In this document: piece by piece, positions 1-15,184 of the stretch
How positions within the stretch are numbered: position 1 is the first letter of the stretch
Layout of the letters: every line of letters starts with the position of its first letter
NCBI GenBank assembly: GCA_907163375.1
Contig: CAJQUW010006790.1
Location: 1 to 64,000 of the forward strand
DNA from: Prostheceraeus crozeri
Lineage: Eukaryota; Platyhelminthes; Polycladida; Euryleptidae
Reading direction: 5' to 3'
DNA length: 64,000 nucleotides
Translations under genes and position numbers: made by a program
The notes under the pieces: generated by a model
Seen by the model: only the letters and a program-made list of their open reading frames with translations
What the model was told of the DNA's origin: nothing
Database searches by the model: none

Positions 1-490
1 AACAAAAAAATAAAAGAAAAATCAAAGATGAAAGGAAAAAGAAAAAGAAGAAAGAAAAGATAAATAATGAAAGAAAAAACTAAAGAAAAAAATAAAGTAG
101 ATAATCAAGAAAAGAAAAGAAAAAAACTGAAAAAATAGCTGAAAATACTGAAACTAACTGAAAGATAACTGAAAACTAGCTAAAAACTAGATGAAAACTA
201 AATGAGAACTGACTGTAAACCAAGTGAGAACTAACTGAAAGCTAACTGAAAACTAACTGAAACTAGCTGAAAACTGACTGAAAACTAACTTAAAACTAAC
301 TGAAAACTAACTGAAAACTAACTGAAAACTAGCTGAAAACTAACTGAAAGCAAACTGAAAACTAACTGGAAGCTATATCTGAAAAACTAACTGGAAGCTA
401 TATCTGAAACTAACCTAACTGAAAATGACTGAGAAAACTAGCTGAAAACTAACTCCAACTAGCGTGAAATCTAACTGAAAACTAACTGAA
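1..490. repeat. A-rich start and 11-bp tandem repeat
   Basis: The first 140 bases are almost pure purine on the plus strand (runs of AAAGAAA with few pyrimidines). From about 141 to 490 the sequence is a degenerate tandem array with an 11-bp unit AACTGAAAACT. Variants such as AGCTGAAAACT and GACTGAAAACT recur, and there is a short inserted phrase repeated twice near 370-410. No gene is seen. It runs directly into the poly(A) tract. Confidence 0.85.
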
Positions 491-494
491 TAAG

Positions 495-5090
<4,596 letters not shown>

Positions 5091-5405
5091 ATGCAAACCG
5101 TTGTTGAAATCGTAAAAACAGAAGGCCTACCTGGGGCCAGGCGGATATTTTCGGAAATCACGAAGGTGGCAACAATATATTTGACCATTCCAATTACCAC
5201 TTGCACGCCAGAAAGATCCTTCTCTTTGTTGAGGCATATTAAAACATTCCCGAGATCAAGTATGACTCAAAAGAGGTTGAATAATTGCCTTCTTTTGAAA
5301 CATTGCCATGACATTACAGATAATATCTCTACAGAAAAAATTGCGAAGCAAATCATTTCTGGCAAAAGCGAAGATACCAGAGTTGCGTACTTTGGTAAAC
5401 GTTGA
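5091..5405 (+). pseudogene. hAT transposase, C-terminal dimerisation fragment
   Basis: The 104-residue frame matches the hAT-family C-terminal dimerisation domain seen in ZMYM1-like hAT proteins. Residues around 29-55 read IYLTIPITTCTPERSFSLLR, followed by a basic stretch and SMTQKRLNNCLLL, the conserved end of the fold. The RNase-H catalytic core and the BED zinc finger are absent. Upstream sequence is the A-rich tract, so the gene is truncated at its 5' side, and the ATG at 5091 is just the first methionine after the junction. It stops at TGA 5403-5405. It is a relic and not expected to act. Confidence 0.85.
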
Positions 5406-6362
5406 TGGATATAAACATTCGTATTTTTGAAATCGATGTGATTTTTTCATAATGCCTTTACCGTATGAATATTTTCATAAATCGACGGGGCTTATCACAG
5501 CTATTAATGATATATCATTACCATTATTATAGCCGACCCTTACATGAAAATGATAACAATAAAAATGTAAATGGTTCATTCAAAATTCTATAAATCTTTA
5601 ATTTATTTGAATTATCATTCCAAATAATCAGTTTATTTACTCTTAGTATTGAGTTTATCAATTAATTCTGAATCAATGCTACTCTACTTAGCTAATATGT
5701 TGTTGTAATGAATGTTGCACGTAAATAGCAGCCTTACAAGCTTAACATGAATAATAGCTCGAATATGTAAAACATTGCTTTATTTCCTTAAGTCAAAAGC
5801 TAATTTCCTCCAACAAAATCATACTTCGTGTAATGACATGAATACTTATTTTGAATATTGTTTAGGTATTTAGCCTATTGATATAATATATTTGACAGAG
5901 AGAAGGAGAAAGGGGAGCCAGAGCGACTAGAAATTGGATGAAGCTCACTTGGATGGAGCCCCCCTCACTTTATTGTTTGTTCCGCCACCGCTAGGGTCCC
6001 CAACAACTGCATACTGCTCTACGTGTCAAATGTGTAGATTGTCACATATTTTTCAACTTTTCCTGTCCTTCGATACTTTTAAGAAATTCAATTAACAAGT
6101 AATTCGCATGTCTTGCCTTCTATTCCCAGAGGATAAGGTAGAGATGCAGTTATATGTTGACCGCTTTTTTCGATACTTTCACATGAATCTGAAAAAAAAC
6201 AAAAAATGCAGAAGTCAGACTTTTATGAGCAACATGTGCGGATAAGATAATGTGATAAATAAGAGTAATAAATAAATTCCACACTTTTCTACATGAATGA
6301 TATAGAAAATTAGGACTCGAACAAGGAATCAATCATGGAAAGCGCAATGTTAAATTATGATA
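5406..6362. other. Unannotated stretch downstream of the hAT relic
   Basis: This is AT-rich sequence with no supported coding frame. A purine-rich patch near 5900-5930 and a GC-richer patch near 5960-6000 stand out slightly. It may include the 3' end of the hAT element, but I could not identify a terminal inverted repeat. Confidence 0.4.
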
Positions 6363-6644
6363 GTAATAAGCAAAGATCGGCAATGATAAAATGATATCAT
6401 TTTATTTTTGAAAAATGATGTAAAGTGATGTCAAAAAATTTTTGTTGCATTATATTTTCTAATCATAGATTCTTCACATTTTGTATTGAAGTAAATTTAG
6501 TCTCTTTCGTTTGTTCTACCCATGTCCTTCCCCACTGGTTGATTCATGTAGCGAAAAGCAACAGGATATTGTCTGTCAGTCTGTCTATCACACAAATTGT
6601 TAAACAATGCTAGTTTGCATAAAATTTTATAGTTCCGCTTCAAC

Positions 6645-6999
6645 AGCATGTTGTTTATAATATAATTTTCTTTTAATCGAAAAAGCCTTGCTGTTATTTA
6701 TATGGCATTTATTGCCTAAATTTTCGCCTACTCAGGCCGCTTCAGGGGTCAAAAGCAGGATATTCTACAAAATATTATTATTATTATTAGGAGGAAATCT
6801 ATAAGATGTTATGTTGAAATGGTATATACTGTATATACCATTTCAACATAACATCTTATAGATTTCAAATTTTAAGTGTTTGTAGAATATCCTCCTTTTC
6901 ACCCCTGAAGCGGCCTGAGTAGGCGAAAATTTAGGCAGTAAATACCATATAAATAACAGCAAGGCTTTTTCGATTAAAAGAAAGTTATATTACAATGCT
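6645..6999. repeat. Near-perfect long palindrome
   Basis: Two arms of about 170 bp mirror each other around a single T at 6830 (core GGTATATAC-T-GTATATACC). Outward, the arms share an AACATCTTATAGATTTC word and its complement, a GCGGCCTGAGTAGGCG word, and a poly-T/GATTAAAAG region. Differences are mainly a small (ATT)n expansion in the left arm. It can fold as one long hairpin and lies inside the 6372-8067 element. Confidence 0.9.
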
Positions 7000-7716
7000 A
7001 GTTTAAAAACACTAGTTTGAATTTGCTTTGTCTGACTTGTCTTAGTTTCTATGATACGAGTTTAATATAAGCTTATGAATAAATTATTAGCAACATGTAT
7101 ACGAGGCTTTGAAATTTGGAAATACGAGTACGGTCAAACTTGAACATTTCGGACTTGGATAATTAAGATTCTGGCTAATAAGACCGCCGTTTTCTGTGAT
7201 TAGCTCTACACGTACAGTGCATATCCCATGTATTGGTGGTTACTTCAGACTTCCTATGATTGAACATTGAACTCATTAATAACTGTCTTGATGTTTTTGA
7301 AGTCTTGACAGTAATCTAAATATTTTTAGCCTTTTTTCGTTCTTTAGATACTGTTGGCCTAACCAACTGCATATTGTAGGCATATTTGTAATTCGAATGT
7401 ATATAGCTAAATCAAAATTTACGATATCTAATGTATAAGCCATAGACCCTACCTAAGTTTTGATATACAATACAAGAAGCTTTGCATGACTAAACTGCTT
7501 TATTCGGCCTTCCATTACTTGGAATATATCGATGCTGCATGCAATCTAATCTTAACTTCATTGCTAAGAGCAGTAAAAGTAGCATGGTAGCAGAGTAAAT
7601 CGAAAAATTCGTATGACTAGATCTATTTGCGGTGCAGGCCTACGTAAATTTCACTAAAAATTATACATTTTCATTATAAAAAAATGATGATATAAAATGA
7701 CATCATTTTATGTAAT

Positions 7717-8003
7717 GGATAGAGGATGGCTATGCGATTCTCTGGGATGTGGAGAGGGAAATTATTTGATGGATCCCGAGGGCTTAAGCCCGAGGGATGT
7801 ATCAAATAGTTTCACGAGCCATGTCAGAGAATCGTGCAGCTATCCTCTATCCGTTATAAAGTATGCCAGATTATTAGGACCATAGATGTCCGCGATAAAA
7901 TCCCTCTCTACCAAGATTTTCCCTGGGAACAGATTTTATTAGATATAGAAGGGATTCTGAAATACGATTTTACAACTATGCAATAATCTGGTATACTTTA
8001 TAA
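7717..8003. repeat. Nested inverted repeats
   Basis: An inner palindrome at 7717-7852 is centred on GGGCTTAAGCCC (7780-7791), with arms beginning GGATAGAGGATGGCTATGCG. Immediately outside it, a second inverted pair links ATAAAGTATGCCAGATTATT (from about 7856) with its complement ending near 8003. The short reading frame across the first palindrome is a by-product of the symmetry. Confidence 0.85.
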
Positions 8004-8067
8004 AATTCGTAAAATGATATCATTCTATATCATTTTAAAAATAAAATGATATCATTGCCGATCATAG

Positions 8068-8756
8068 GTAATAAGCTGTGTGGTAATCCAAGGAAAATAT
8101 TTTGTTTTCAATAGGTGTTTCAGTGCGTGAGTCAAAGAGGGACTATAGCTATGTCCCCTTTCTTTCTCAAACGTGAGTTGTATTAAATATCAAAATATCA
8201 AGACGCATATTTCTCAAACAGAGAACACGTCACTGTGATGATAGCATGAGGACTGTGACAATGATGAGTATATACAAACTAATGGAAGCGTAAGCAATAA
8301 ATTATGTGATGATATGATGGAATTATACGTGATAGGACACTGGAAGGAGAGGAGTGACATCTTATCATAACACGAATGACATTTGGTCTATCACTGCATG
8401 AATTAATGCATTAGTAAACACATTGGAAATTAACTTGTGAGTCAAAGAAAAAAAATGCTCAAAGATGACCATCAACAATAGGCAACAAAAAATATTGATC
8501 CGCACATGGACATGGACATCATCGAAGAAACGTTCCATGATATATAAATGTGTCATTTAAATACATCGTAGATTACAAATGGACAAAATCGCTCAAATTG
8601 CTCAAATCGCATGATTGGCAAAAACAATTCTCGACCGGCGAATTTGACTTTTCGACTTCACTTAACATGCTTCTCATATCAGAATGCAATGTACATATAT
8701 CATCTTCTTCGCCTTCGCCTAAAGGGCGCGGGGTCGGCGTGGCGGTAGGAATGACT
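8068..8756. other. Unannotated stretch
   Basis: After the 9-bp duplication the sequence is AT-rich with no recognisable gene. A short C/G-rich patch near 8705-8750 precedes the LINE fragment. Small reading frames here show no family signature. Confidence 0.4.
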
Positions 8757-9065
8757 CTATTTTGATCGATCACTGGTGTCCTCTTTCAGTTGGTTTCCAA
8801 GTAAATCCTCATTAATAGTGTCCTTCCATCGCTTCTTGGGGCCCGTGTGGCTGCGTGCCTGGCACTTCCAGCTGTATTGCGATTTACATAACGGAGAACG
8901 CCGGAGCACGGGCGACGTGTCCAAAACAGCGGAGCCTGTCTCGCGTAGTTTCTCGGTTGTAGCCGCCACACCATGACAGCTCCACACCTACTCGTTCTGC
9001 ACGTGATTCAGCAGCGCCAATCTTATCGAGAATCGCAGCATGCGCATTTCCATGCACAGTCATGA
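8757..9065 (-). pseudogene. LINE reverse transcriptase C-terminal fragment
   Basis: Read on the minus strand, one frame gives a stretch ending in RDRLRCFGHVARAPA, the hallmark that follows the RT domain in RTE/L2/CR1-type LINEs (typically RLRWFGHVARM). A second frame continues with GPKKRWKDTINEDLL, the usual next block (GQKKRYKDTLK). The two blocks are in different frames, so at least one frameshift lies between them, near 8880-8905. Only this 3' part of the element is left, and the polymerase motifs are missing. It is unrelated in sequence to the fuller LINE at 34-38 kb. Confidence 0.75.
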
Positions 9066-11454
9066 GCTGCTGTGTTCGTGGACATCATTCGCTTTCATGC
9101 ATCACATTTTGTATATTTTGATCAGGGTGGCCCAGATATAGCTTACTATTTTCAAATCCATTTAACATATGTTATGGTGTATCTATTACATCAAATGAGA
9201 TGTCATTTTAAAATGACAGATATCCAATTTTATATTTTTTTGTTTAATGAAAATAATTTTGCTATTATTGCAGTGACGAAATGGCACCGGGTCTTTGAAT
9301 CTATTTGCTTGAAAGAGACAAAAGATTTAATAAATGAAAGAGAAGGATCGATACTACTTATTTTGAACCCGTAAATGTATAATTTTCATGCATTTTATTA
9401 TAATTGCAAAAATTTTCATTTTTATTTTTGTTTTTTTGTACATGAGTGCTCATGCCTAACCTATTCCATGACCTTCAAAGTGCGATGATGAAATTTGCGT
9501 CTGAATCGATATCAAAAATTGTGTGGACTAGCAACCGACTGTAAATTGATTGGTGCTTTATCATCTCCTTACATTTTATCGACACAATACAAAAGCGATG
9601 TTTTTTATTGGAATAAAGTTTCACCTGACGAAGGAGCCGAGTACAGCTCTGAAATATATTATAACTATGCTCTGTTCTGAAAATGAGAGATAGTCGTTGG
9701 CATTCGCGGCATCCATGCTTATGAATAATGATCTAGATTCATTTCCTCTGATCTTTACAGATTTCTCTATAACAATTTCACGTTCCATGGTGTCTCTTCA
9801 ATTCATATGTGTAATTATTCTATGTGTTCAAATGACTTAAACATGACTTCAATAAAATAAAATGATTACTTCATCGTCGCATCAATTCCAATTGATGGAT
9901 GTAGATCTGAGATTCAAAACATTGTACAGAAGGGATAGTAGAGATTCCATAAGTGCTTGAAAACATTGGAAAGCAGCTTGCTCTTGTCAAAAGGCAACAT
10001 TATCTTATGCGTAATACAGGCTATTGTCAAAATTGTTTCATAAATACATCATTATGCTGCGTGAGGAGAAACAGCTACATTTAGAGCATGGAAAACCATG
10101 TTTTTTTTAAAAAAAAACAACATGTCCTCTTTTTGAACTCAGTATTTCGCATCGTTTCTTTATACTTGATTAAGACATCAGATGTTCCGGCAACTTTAAA
10201 AAAAGCTTTGATGTGTGAAATAAAGCAGCTAAAATGTCCACACACCATCTTATTAGTAAATTTATTGAGTTGCATGTCGATGTCATTGCACTGATATTTG
10301 CTGACAGCTACTTAATTTCTTGAAAGCATTCTAAAGCGTCCCATTCGTTAAAACAAACATCAAAACAATATTTTTTTGACACAATATACACAGCAGAATT
10401 AAAAAATTGTTCTAAATAAGACATTGCGTCCACATTTCTTTATCGTTTTTAGTAGTTTCAAGCAAGACATTGCGTTTTTTCATTATTTTGAGTATCTACT
10501 TAATTGCTATTAGAAATTTGATCCTATTTTGTAAAATACAACATGCAGCAATCGTGCCCTTCATTAATGTGTATATTAGGTACTGAGCACTATTGCACGA
10601 GTGTACAATTAGTGATTATCCAATTCATCTTAACACTGAAAAGAAAGCCAGGAATATGTTGCTAATACAATATTTATTAGCGTGAAAAAGTAAATCTTAT
10701 ATCGAAGTCAACGTTTGAAATTTCTAAAGAAACGAAAAGCTCTCTTTTAGAGCACGCAATTGTTTTTTATTCTACACTCTTTCGTTCTAAAATGCGAACA
10801 AGATGCGTCTCCATGAACGTTTAATCTGCAGTTCCAGGCAACACCAATATTTCTTGATACGAGAGCATCGGCATGCACATTATGTTCTTTACTAGTAACA
10901 TTGATATTGCTCATTCATTACCGATTCGCTATATTGTCGGTGTGGGAAACTGGGTAACTCGAAGTTATAATATATAAAAGGTCGAGAAAAAACAAGCAGA
11001 CAAATTTGATAAAATCACTAAATCAGTTTAGCGATCTTAAATCTTCCCTGTCTACTTCAGAATGTTGAGACTGATCACACATGCTTATCTCAAACATGTT
11101 TAGAAATCAAGAAAACCATGTCCATAGATGTAATTAGAAATTAAAATCCCGAAAACTTGACGCAGCATGTCGAAATAATGAAATATATTTAGTTCTATGC
11201 ATGTGTTGAAAAGTTTATATTGCCATATAGCTCTCAGAGCGCATGAGCATTACTTTTCAGTCCTTGGTCAGCACTGTACAGTCCCTGGTCAACTTTTCAG
11301 TCTTTGTGGTCAACACTTTGCAGTTCGTGAACTTTTGTGCTGCAAACAATATTTTCGTCATGATTTTGTTTTTCCTATGTATTATTTTGATTGTAATTAC
11401 GTTAAATGTCCTTGACAAATGCCTAAATCTAGCATTTGAAACATGGAGCATTAC
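9066..11454. other. Gene-free stretch
   Basis: No supported gene is present. A 100-residue open frame at 9072-9374 (plus) has no recognisable motif and typical AT-driven composition, so I do not call it. Near 10090-10130 there is a small self-complementary CATG/poly-A/poly-T patch. Three CAGTC-type phrases recur near 11255-11330, close to the P element. Confidence 0.4.
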
Positions 11455-11586
11455 CATGGATTTTTATATAGTATAGTATATCGGGATGAGACACTACCGA
11501 TATCTACATACATTAGTAGTCCTGTTTTGAAGACAGTTGATTGTTAAGTATCACGATTATACTTTCTCTAAGTGACTTTCAAATGT

Positions 11587-11740
11587 GTTGCCGATGGTTG
11601 TAGCACAAATTGTAGAACAAATAGAAAACAAGATCATATACTATTTCATTTCATTGTTTCCCAAAAGACGCTGAAAGATTCAGGAAAATATTGAATGCAA
11701 AATGTTCGAGAATTTGAAGAGGGAATTTGGAATCACATAA
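11587..11740 (+). pseudogene. THAP zinc-finger relic, left arm
   Basis: The translation contains KCVADGCSTNC with the N-terminal C-x4-C spacing of THAP domains. In a shifted frame FPKDAERFRKI follows, the conserved FPKDPERR-type motif after the finger. A final block reads WNHIISRTSTR. THAP domains are the DNA-binding modules of P-element transposases and THAP9. At least one frameshift separates the first two blocks. Confidence 0.75.
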
Positions 11741-11979
11741 TATCAAGAACATCTACTCGCATAACAACTTATTAAAATCCGGTGAATTTGTTATTCCTCT
11801 TGCTCTCAGTTGATTCAATTATAGCAACTCCATTCTATGAAAGTTGTCTGATGTCGAGGAACTCTACTATATCGAAAAGTCAAGACAGTTAAAAATGGCA
11901 CATAATTATGTTGAACAACAAAGCTTTGGCTTCAAATGGAATATAGAAAAGTTCAGCTCTTTTAACTCATTCTTTCTTA

Positions 11980-12261
11980 CACGAATTAGCCATTCAAGCA
12001 CTGGAGCAATACAACTTCATTGACATTCTGGTAGCGCTCCAAATTTTCCGTTGTTTTATTGACGTGATTAATGTAAAGACTCCAACGATAGGACTTCATA
12101 AACTAATTGAGCATTCCGATCCTATAAAATTAATTCAGAATTGTAAACTTGACTATCTGGAACGTTTCCTTATTGTCATGCTAGAAGCATGGGTAGTCTC
12201 AAAATCTAGCCTGAGTAGAGAGTCATTTCACGACATGATCCAGTCCACCGAAGCCCTTTGA
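11980..12261 (+). pseudogene. P-element transposase core fragment
   Basis: An in-frame translation runs ELAIQALEQYNF, then IFRCFIDVINVKTP, then a leucine-rich stretch ending in QSTEAL with a stop at 12261. In P and THAP9 transposases the corresponding region reads as an alpha-helical block followed by FDILNS/FDIMN and a basic loop, and the order matches. Upstream and downstream homology decays into other frames. I assign it by context with the flanking THAP relics. Confidence 0.6.
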
Positions 12262-12420
12262 GTGTAATTAGTGTTTCATATATTTTTGCGGTTCTAAGTA
12301 TGTCCTCTTCGGACAAATTCATTCGAGTGCCGTTTCAGCTGGTATCGACAGTCTTCATGTGGAAAAAATTTGATATCTGTAAAGGATGCAACTGATGCAG
12401 AAAGAGCAAAATATTTCCTC

Positions 12421-12728
12421 TATAATTTTATAGATTGGAAAGAGCCAGGTAAATTGTTAGAATTTATCAATAATTGCTGCAATATATTTCTTTCTCCTAT
12501 TATCCGTAGGTGTCATCAGGCACTTAGTGAAAAACTAACTGCCTGATGATACCTACGGATAATAGGAGAAATATATTGCAGCAATTATTGATGAATTCTA
12601 ACAATTTACCTGGCAGTTAGTGAAAAACTGACTGCCTGATGATACCTACGGATAATAGGAGAAATATATTGCCGCAATTATTGATAAATTCTAACAATTT
12701 ACCTGGCTCTTTCCAATCTATAAAATTA
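12421..12728. repeat. Inverted plus 93-bp tandem duplication
   Basis: Segment A (12421-12522) carries AGAGCCAGGTAAATTG and CCTATTATCCGTAGGTG. Two reverse-complement copies follow at 12540-12613 and 12633-12728, giving a direct period of 93 bp. Linker words CAGTTAGTGAAAAACTGACTG and CACTTAGTGAAAAACTAACTG punctuate the copies. Segment A extends a P-element-like frame, so the rearrangement post-dates the coding sequence. Confidence 0.85.
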
Positions 12729-13559
12729 AAATGAATAGCCCTGAATATTCCCAATTGATTTCCTTTCTAAGCATTCTGAAGTGTCCCAAAGCTTTGAACG
12801 CTGCTGCTGATCGCTCAGAATCAATTCATTTGGATTTTCTCGAGATTGTTTCAATCATGCCTGAAACCACAAACTCGGACTTAAGAAGAAAGGCATTATG
12901 TAAAGCTTAGATGGATTTATAGTCAGAAAAGTCATCATTAAAAATTGTAGTCCTTCGTATTATTTGACTCAAATCAAGTGAGAAGAGACCTCGTCCGCCA
13001 CTGCTTCAACGTAGATGAGCAGGATTATTTGCTGTATTTCCTCGCGATGACTTGATTGTAACAATAAAAATTGTCTGTGGACATGACCATAAAAGCATGG
13101 AATTCATTGAAAATCTGCATAAAGAAATCCCGAAAAATCCTATCCACGAGAACTAATACAAAGTTTTCAAAAAACTTCTTTGCATTGGTTGGCAAGAATT
13201 TTTATCGCGATGATTTGAAATTGAACATCCATTTCAATATTCTGAACTGAAATGATCTGTCAATTGTTATATGAAAAATTACACATCAGTTTGGAAATCT
13301 GGATGCATAGGCTATCCGTCCAAGTCTGTATTCGAAAGATACAGAAGTCGTCTAGCAAATTCTCATGTATTTTTCTTGAAATAAGCGATCGATTTATACA
13401 AAGTTGTTTGTTAAGAACGGTTGAAATGGATGGAAATTCTACAACTTCAGTCAATTGCGTAATGCACTATCTATCCTCTATCAAAGCCATAAGTAAAGTT
13501 CGTGGAATGATGCAAAGAAAGATTCATGCACTAGATGTACGAGTAGATGTTCTTGATAT

Positions 13560-13728
13560 TATGTGATTCCAAAGTCCCTCTTCAAATTCTCGAATATTTT
13601 GCAGTCAATATTTTCCTGAATCTTTCAGCGTCTTTTGGGAAACAATGAAATGAAATAGTATATGATCTTGTTTTCTATTTGTTCTACAATTTGTGCTACA
13701 ACCATCGGCAACACATTTGAAAGTCACT
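13560..13728 (-). pseudogene. THAP zinc-finger relic, right arm
   Basis: This is the inverted copy of the left-arm THAP coding segment. On the minus strand it reads the same CVADGC and FPKDAERF blocks and then a WNHIISRTSTR block that continues about 10 residues further than in the left arm. The two copies remain close in sequence, so the inversion or duplication is fairly recent compared with loss of the gene. Confidence 0.75.
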
Positions 13729-14170
13729 TAGAGAAAGTATAATCGTGATACTTAACAATCAACTGTCTTCAAAACAGGACTACTAATGTATGTAGATATC
13801 GGTAGTGTCTCATCCCCAGAAATCCATGCCATAGACTTCTTAATGTATGGCCGACAAATAGGACGCTAAGATATCCAACATATTCCAGATGAAGATGCAT
13901 GCATTGAAATAAATTACCTTCACTCGATTAAAAAGTTCTCTTCATTTTGTGTGGGAGTAAAAAGAAATCTCTCTTATGCAAACTGCCGGGTGAAAAAATC
14001 AACTTTTCAGTCCCTCGGGATGAAAAAGCTAACTTTTCTATGTGAACTCCTATAGAGGACAAATCATAGAAGTCTATAAACAAATTGTGATTAGCCACAA
14101 ACTACCAAGATATTCATATAGTCCCTTGACTTACTCATTCATAGAATTCGCGATGCAACCATCAATTTCA

Positions 14171-14718
14171 TATTATCAAACTCCCTTCCTATCTCCACTA
14201 TGTTGAACTATATGCGTCTACATTTTTAATGTAGAAAACGGAATTCTATGTAATCAAAATACTGTAATCCAATGGGCTTACGTGCTAACATTTTTTTAAC
14301 CTACAATGCACCCAAATTGCCAGTAAGCTAGATGATATCTTTGGGTATAGATAATAAGCGCTACCCCTTCTATGCCAAATGTTAATTAAATATTCACTTG
14401 AAAATTCAAAAAATGAAGGCAACATATAGAAGAAGTAGATTATAGGTCTTTTGGTTGGTATTGTTAGGAATTGAATGAATTGCAATATTGGAATATTGGA
14501 TCTACTAGGGGACTAGGGATTTGGGAAAGCCAAAAAGCCAACCACGTTGTGTTAATTGTTATATTGTCACGTATCGGTCACTGGTCTCATTGTTCATTGA
14601 CTTTTCTTGATCTGTGTGATATTAGTGACTCCATATGTACTACATAGAAGACATAGAACTCGCTAGCACTCGGCTTCCCCGAGTTACAGACAGTGTAGAA
14701 CAGATGTCGATAATGAGC
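14171..14718 (-). mobile_element. ORF-less deletion copy of the Crypton at 26-28 kb
   Basis: Read on the minus strand, this region matches the 5' flank (about 26150-26510) and then the 3' flank (27890-28098) of the YR1 Crypton. The recombinase gene is missing. Shared landmarks include AACGTGGTTGGCTTT, CAATTTGGGTGCATTG, AGCCCATTGGATTACA and the end word AGGAAGGGAGTTTGATAATA. The deletion joins sequence just upstream of the start codon to sequence about 160 bp after the stop. It is a MITE-like non-autonomous derivative and helps to fix the Crypton's 3' boundary. Confidence 0.85.
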
Positions 14719-14789
14719 TATAGACATCTGTAAATCACAAAATGAAAAGTTGCATTCTTTCGAGAGGAAAGAAACGTTTCCTCCCTTAG

Positions 14790-14960
14790 CTATCTGTTCA
14801 TCCCTCGCTACGCTCGGGCTGTACAGTAGTGCAGTAGCTGCGGGAGGAAAAGTTGATATTTCCTCTCTCAAGAAAATAGCTATTCCAGTACTCTCAGCGA
14901 TATCGTTGTCTCGATCGCTGCGCTATCTCGACAACGATATTGTTCCTCGTACTGAAAAGT
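14790..14960. repeat. Cluster of short hairpins
   Basis: Several short perfect stems occur together: CCCTCGCTACGCTCGGGC, the pair TATCGTTGTCTCGA / TCGACAACGATA around a GCTGCG loop (about 14902-14941), and repeated TGAAAAGTTG words. GAGGAAA and TTTCCTC words also pair. No protein or RNA family is recognised. Confidence 0.6.
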
Positions 14961-15184
14961 TGACTTTTTAATCTTCGTGAAAATAATTAGTAATTTACTG
15001 GTCAGCAACAGCAGAAATTTGTCTAAAAAATTTCCTATTGTCTCTTGTTCGACAATGAATCTCTCTTGATCGTATTTGAGAGTGAAAGGTGTCATATTGC
15101 ATACCTTGCTATATATAAATCATTAACATCCAGACTAATAAACATAAAGGTTACCGGTATGTATTACTTTGCATTCAGTCTTAC

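Larger units (their letters stand above)
6372..8067. mobile_element. Non-autonomous TIR element with 9-bp target duplication
   Basis: Terminal inverted repeats of about 55 bp face each other. The left end (6375 on) reads GATCGGCAATGAT followed by AAATGATATCATTTTA, and the right end (to 8063) is its reverse complement with small differences. Identical 9-bp direct repeats GTAATAAGC lie just outside (6363-6371 and 8068-8076), as expected of a target site duplication. A 9-bp duplication with long TIRs fits the Mutator (MULE) superfamily, but there is no transposase inside to prove it. The interior is dominated by two nested palindromes (6645-6999 and 7717-8003). Confidence 0.75.
11455..13828. mobile_element. 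Degenerate P element (THAP-type) with long inverted arms
   Basis: Two arms of roughly 280 bp (11455-11735 and 13552-13828) are inverted copies of each other, starting at CATGGATTT. Each arm carries a THAP zinc-finger coding relic reading outward-in. Between them, a plus-strand frame (11980-12261) resembles the P-element transposase segment that contains FDILNS-type motifs, and a tandem and inverted repeat block lies at 12421-12728. P/THAP9-like elements encode THAP plus a transposase core. Here the gene is scrambled and inactive, and no 8-bp target duplication was found at the arm ends. Confidence 0.7.

Noticed and set aside
5960-6010. GCTAGGGTCCCCAAC as a hAT start
   Set aside because: Only loosely like a CAGGGGTCCCC end and not in the orientation needed for the adjacent hAT relic.
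7697-7885. 62-residue frame
   Set aside because: Lies across a palindrome and is explained by the symmetry.
9072-9374. 100-residue open frame
   Set aside because: No motif, AT-driven composition, no splice or promoter context.
13252-13566. 104-residue plus-strand frame
   Set aside because: Runs antisense into the right THAP relic of the P element, so it is a shadow.
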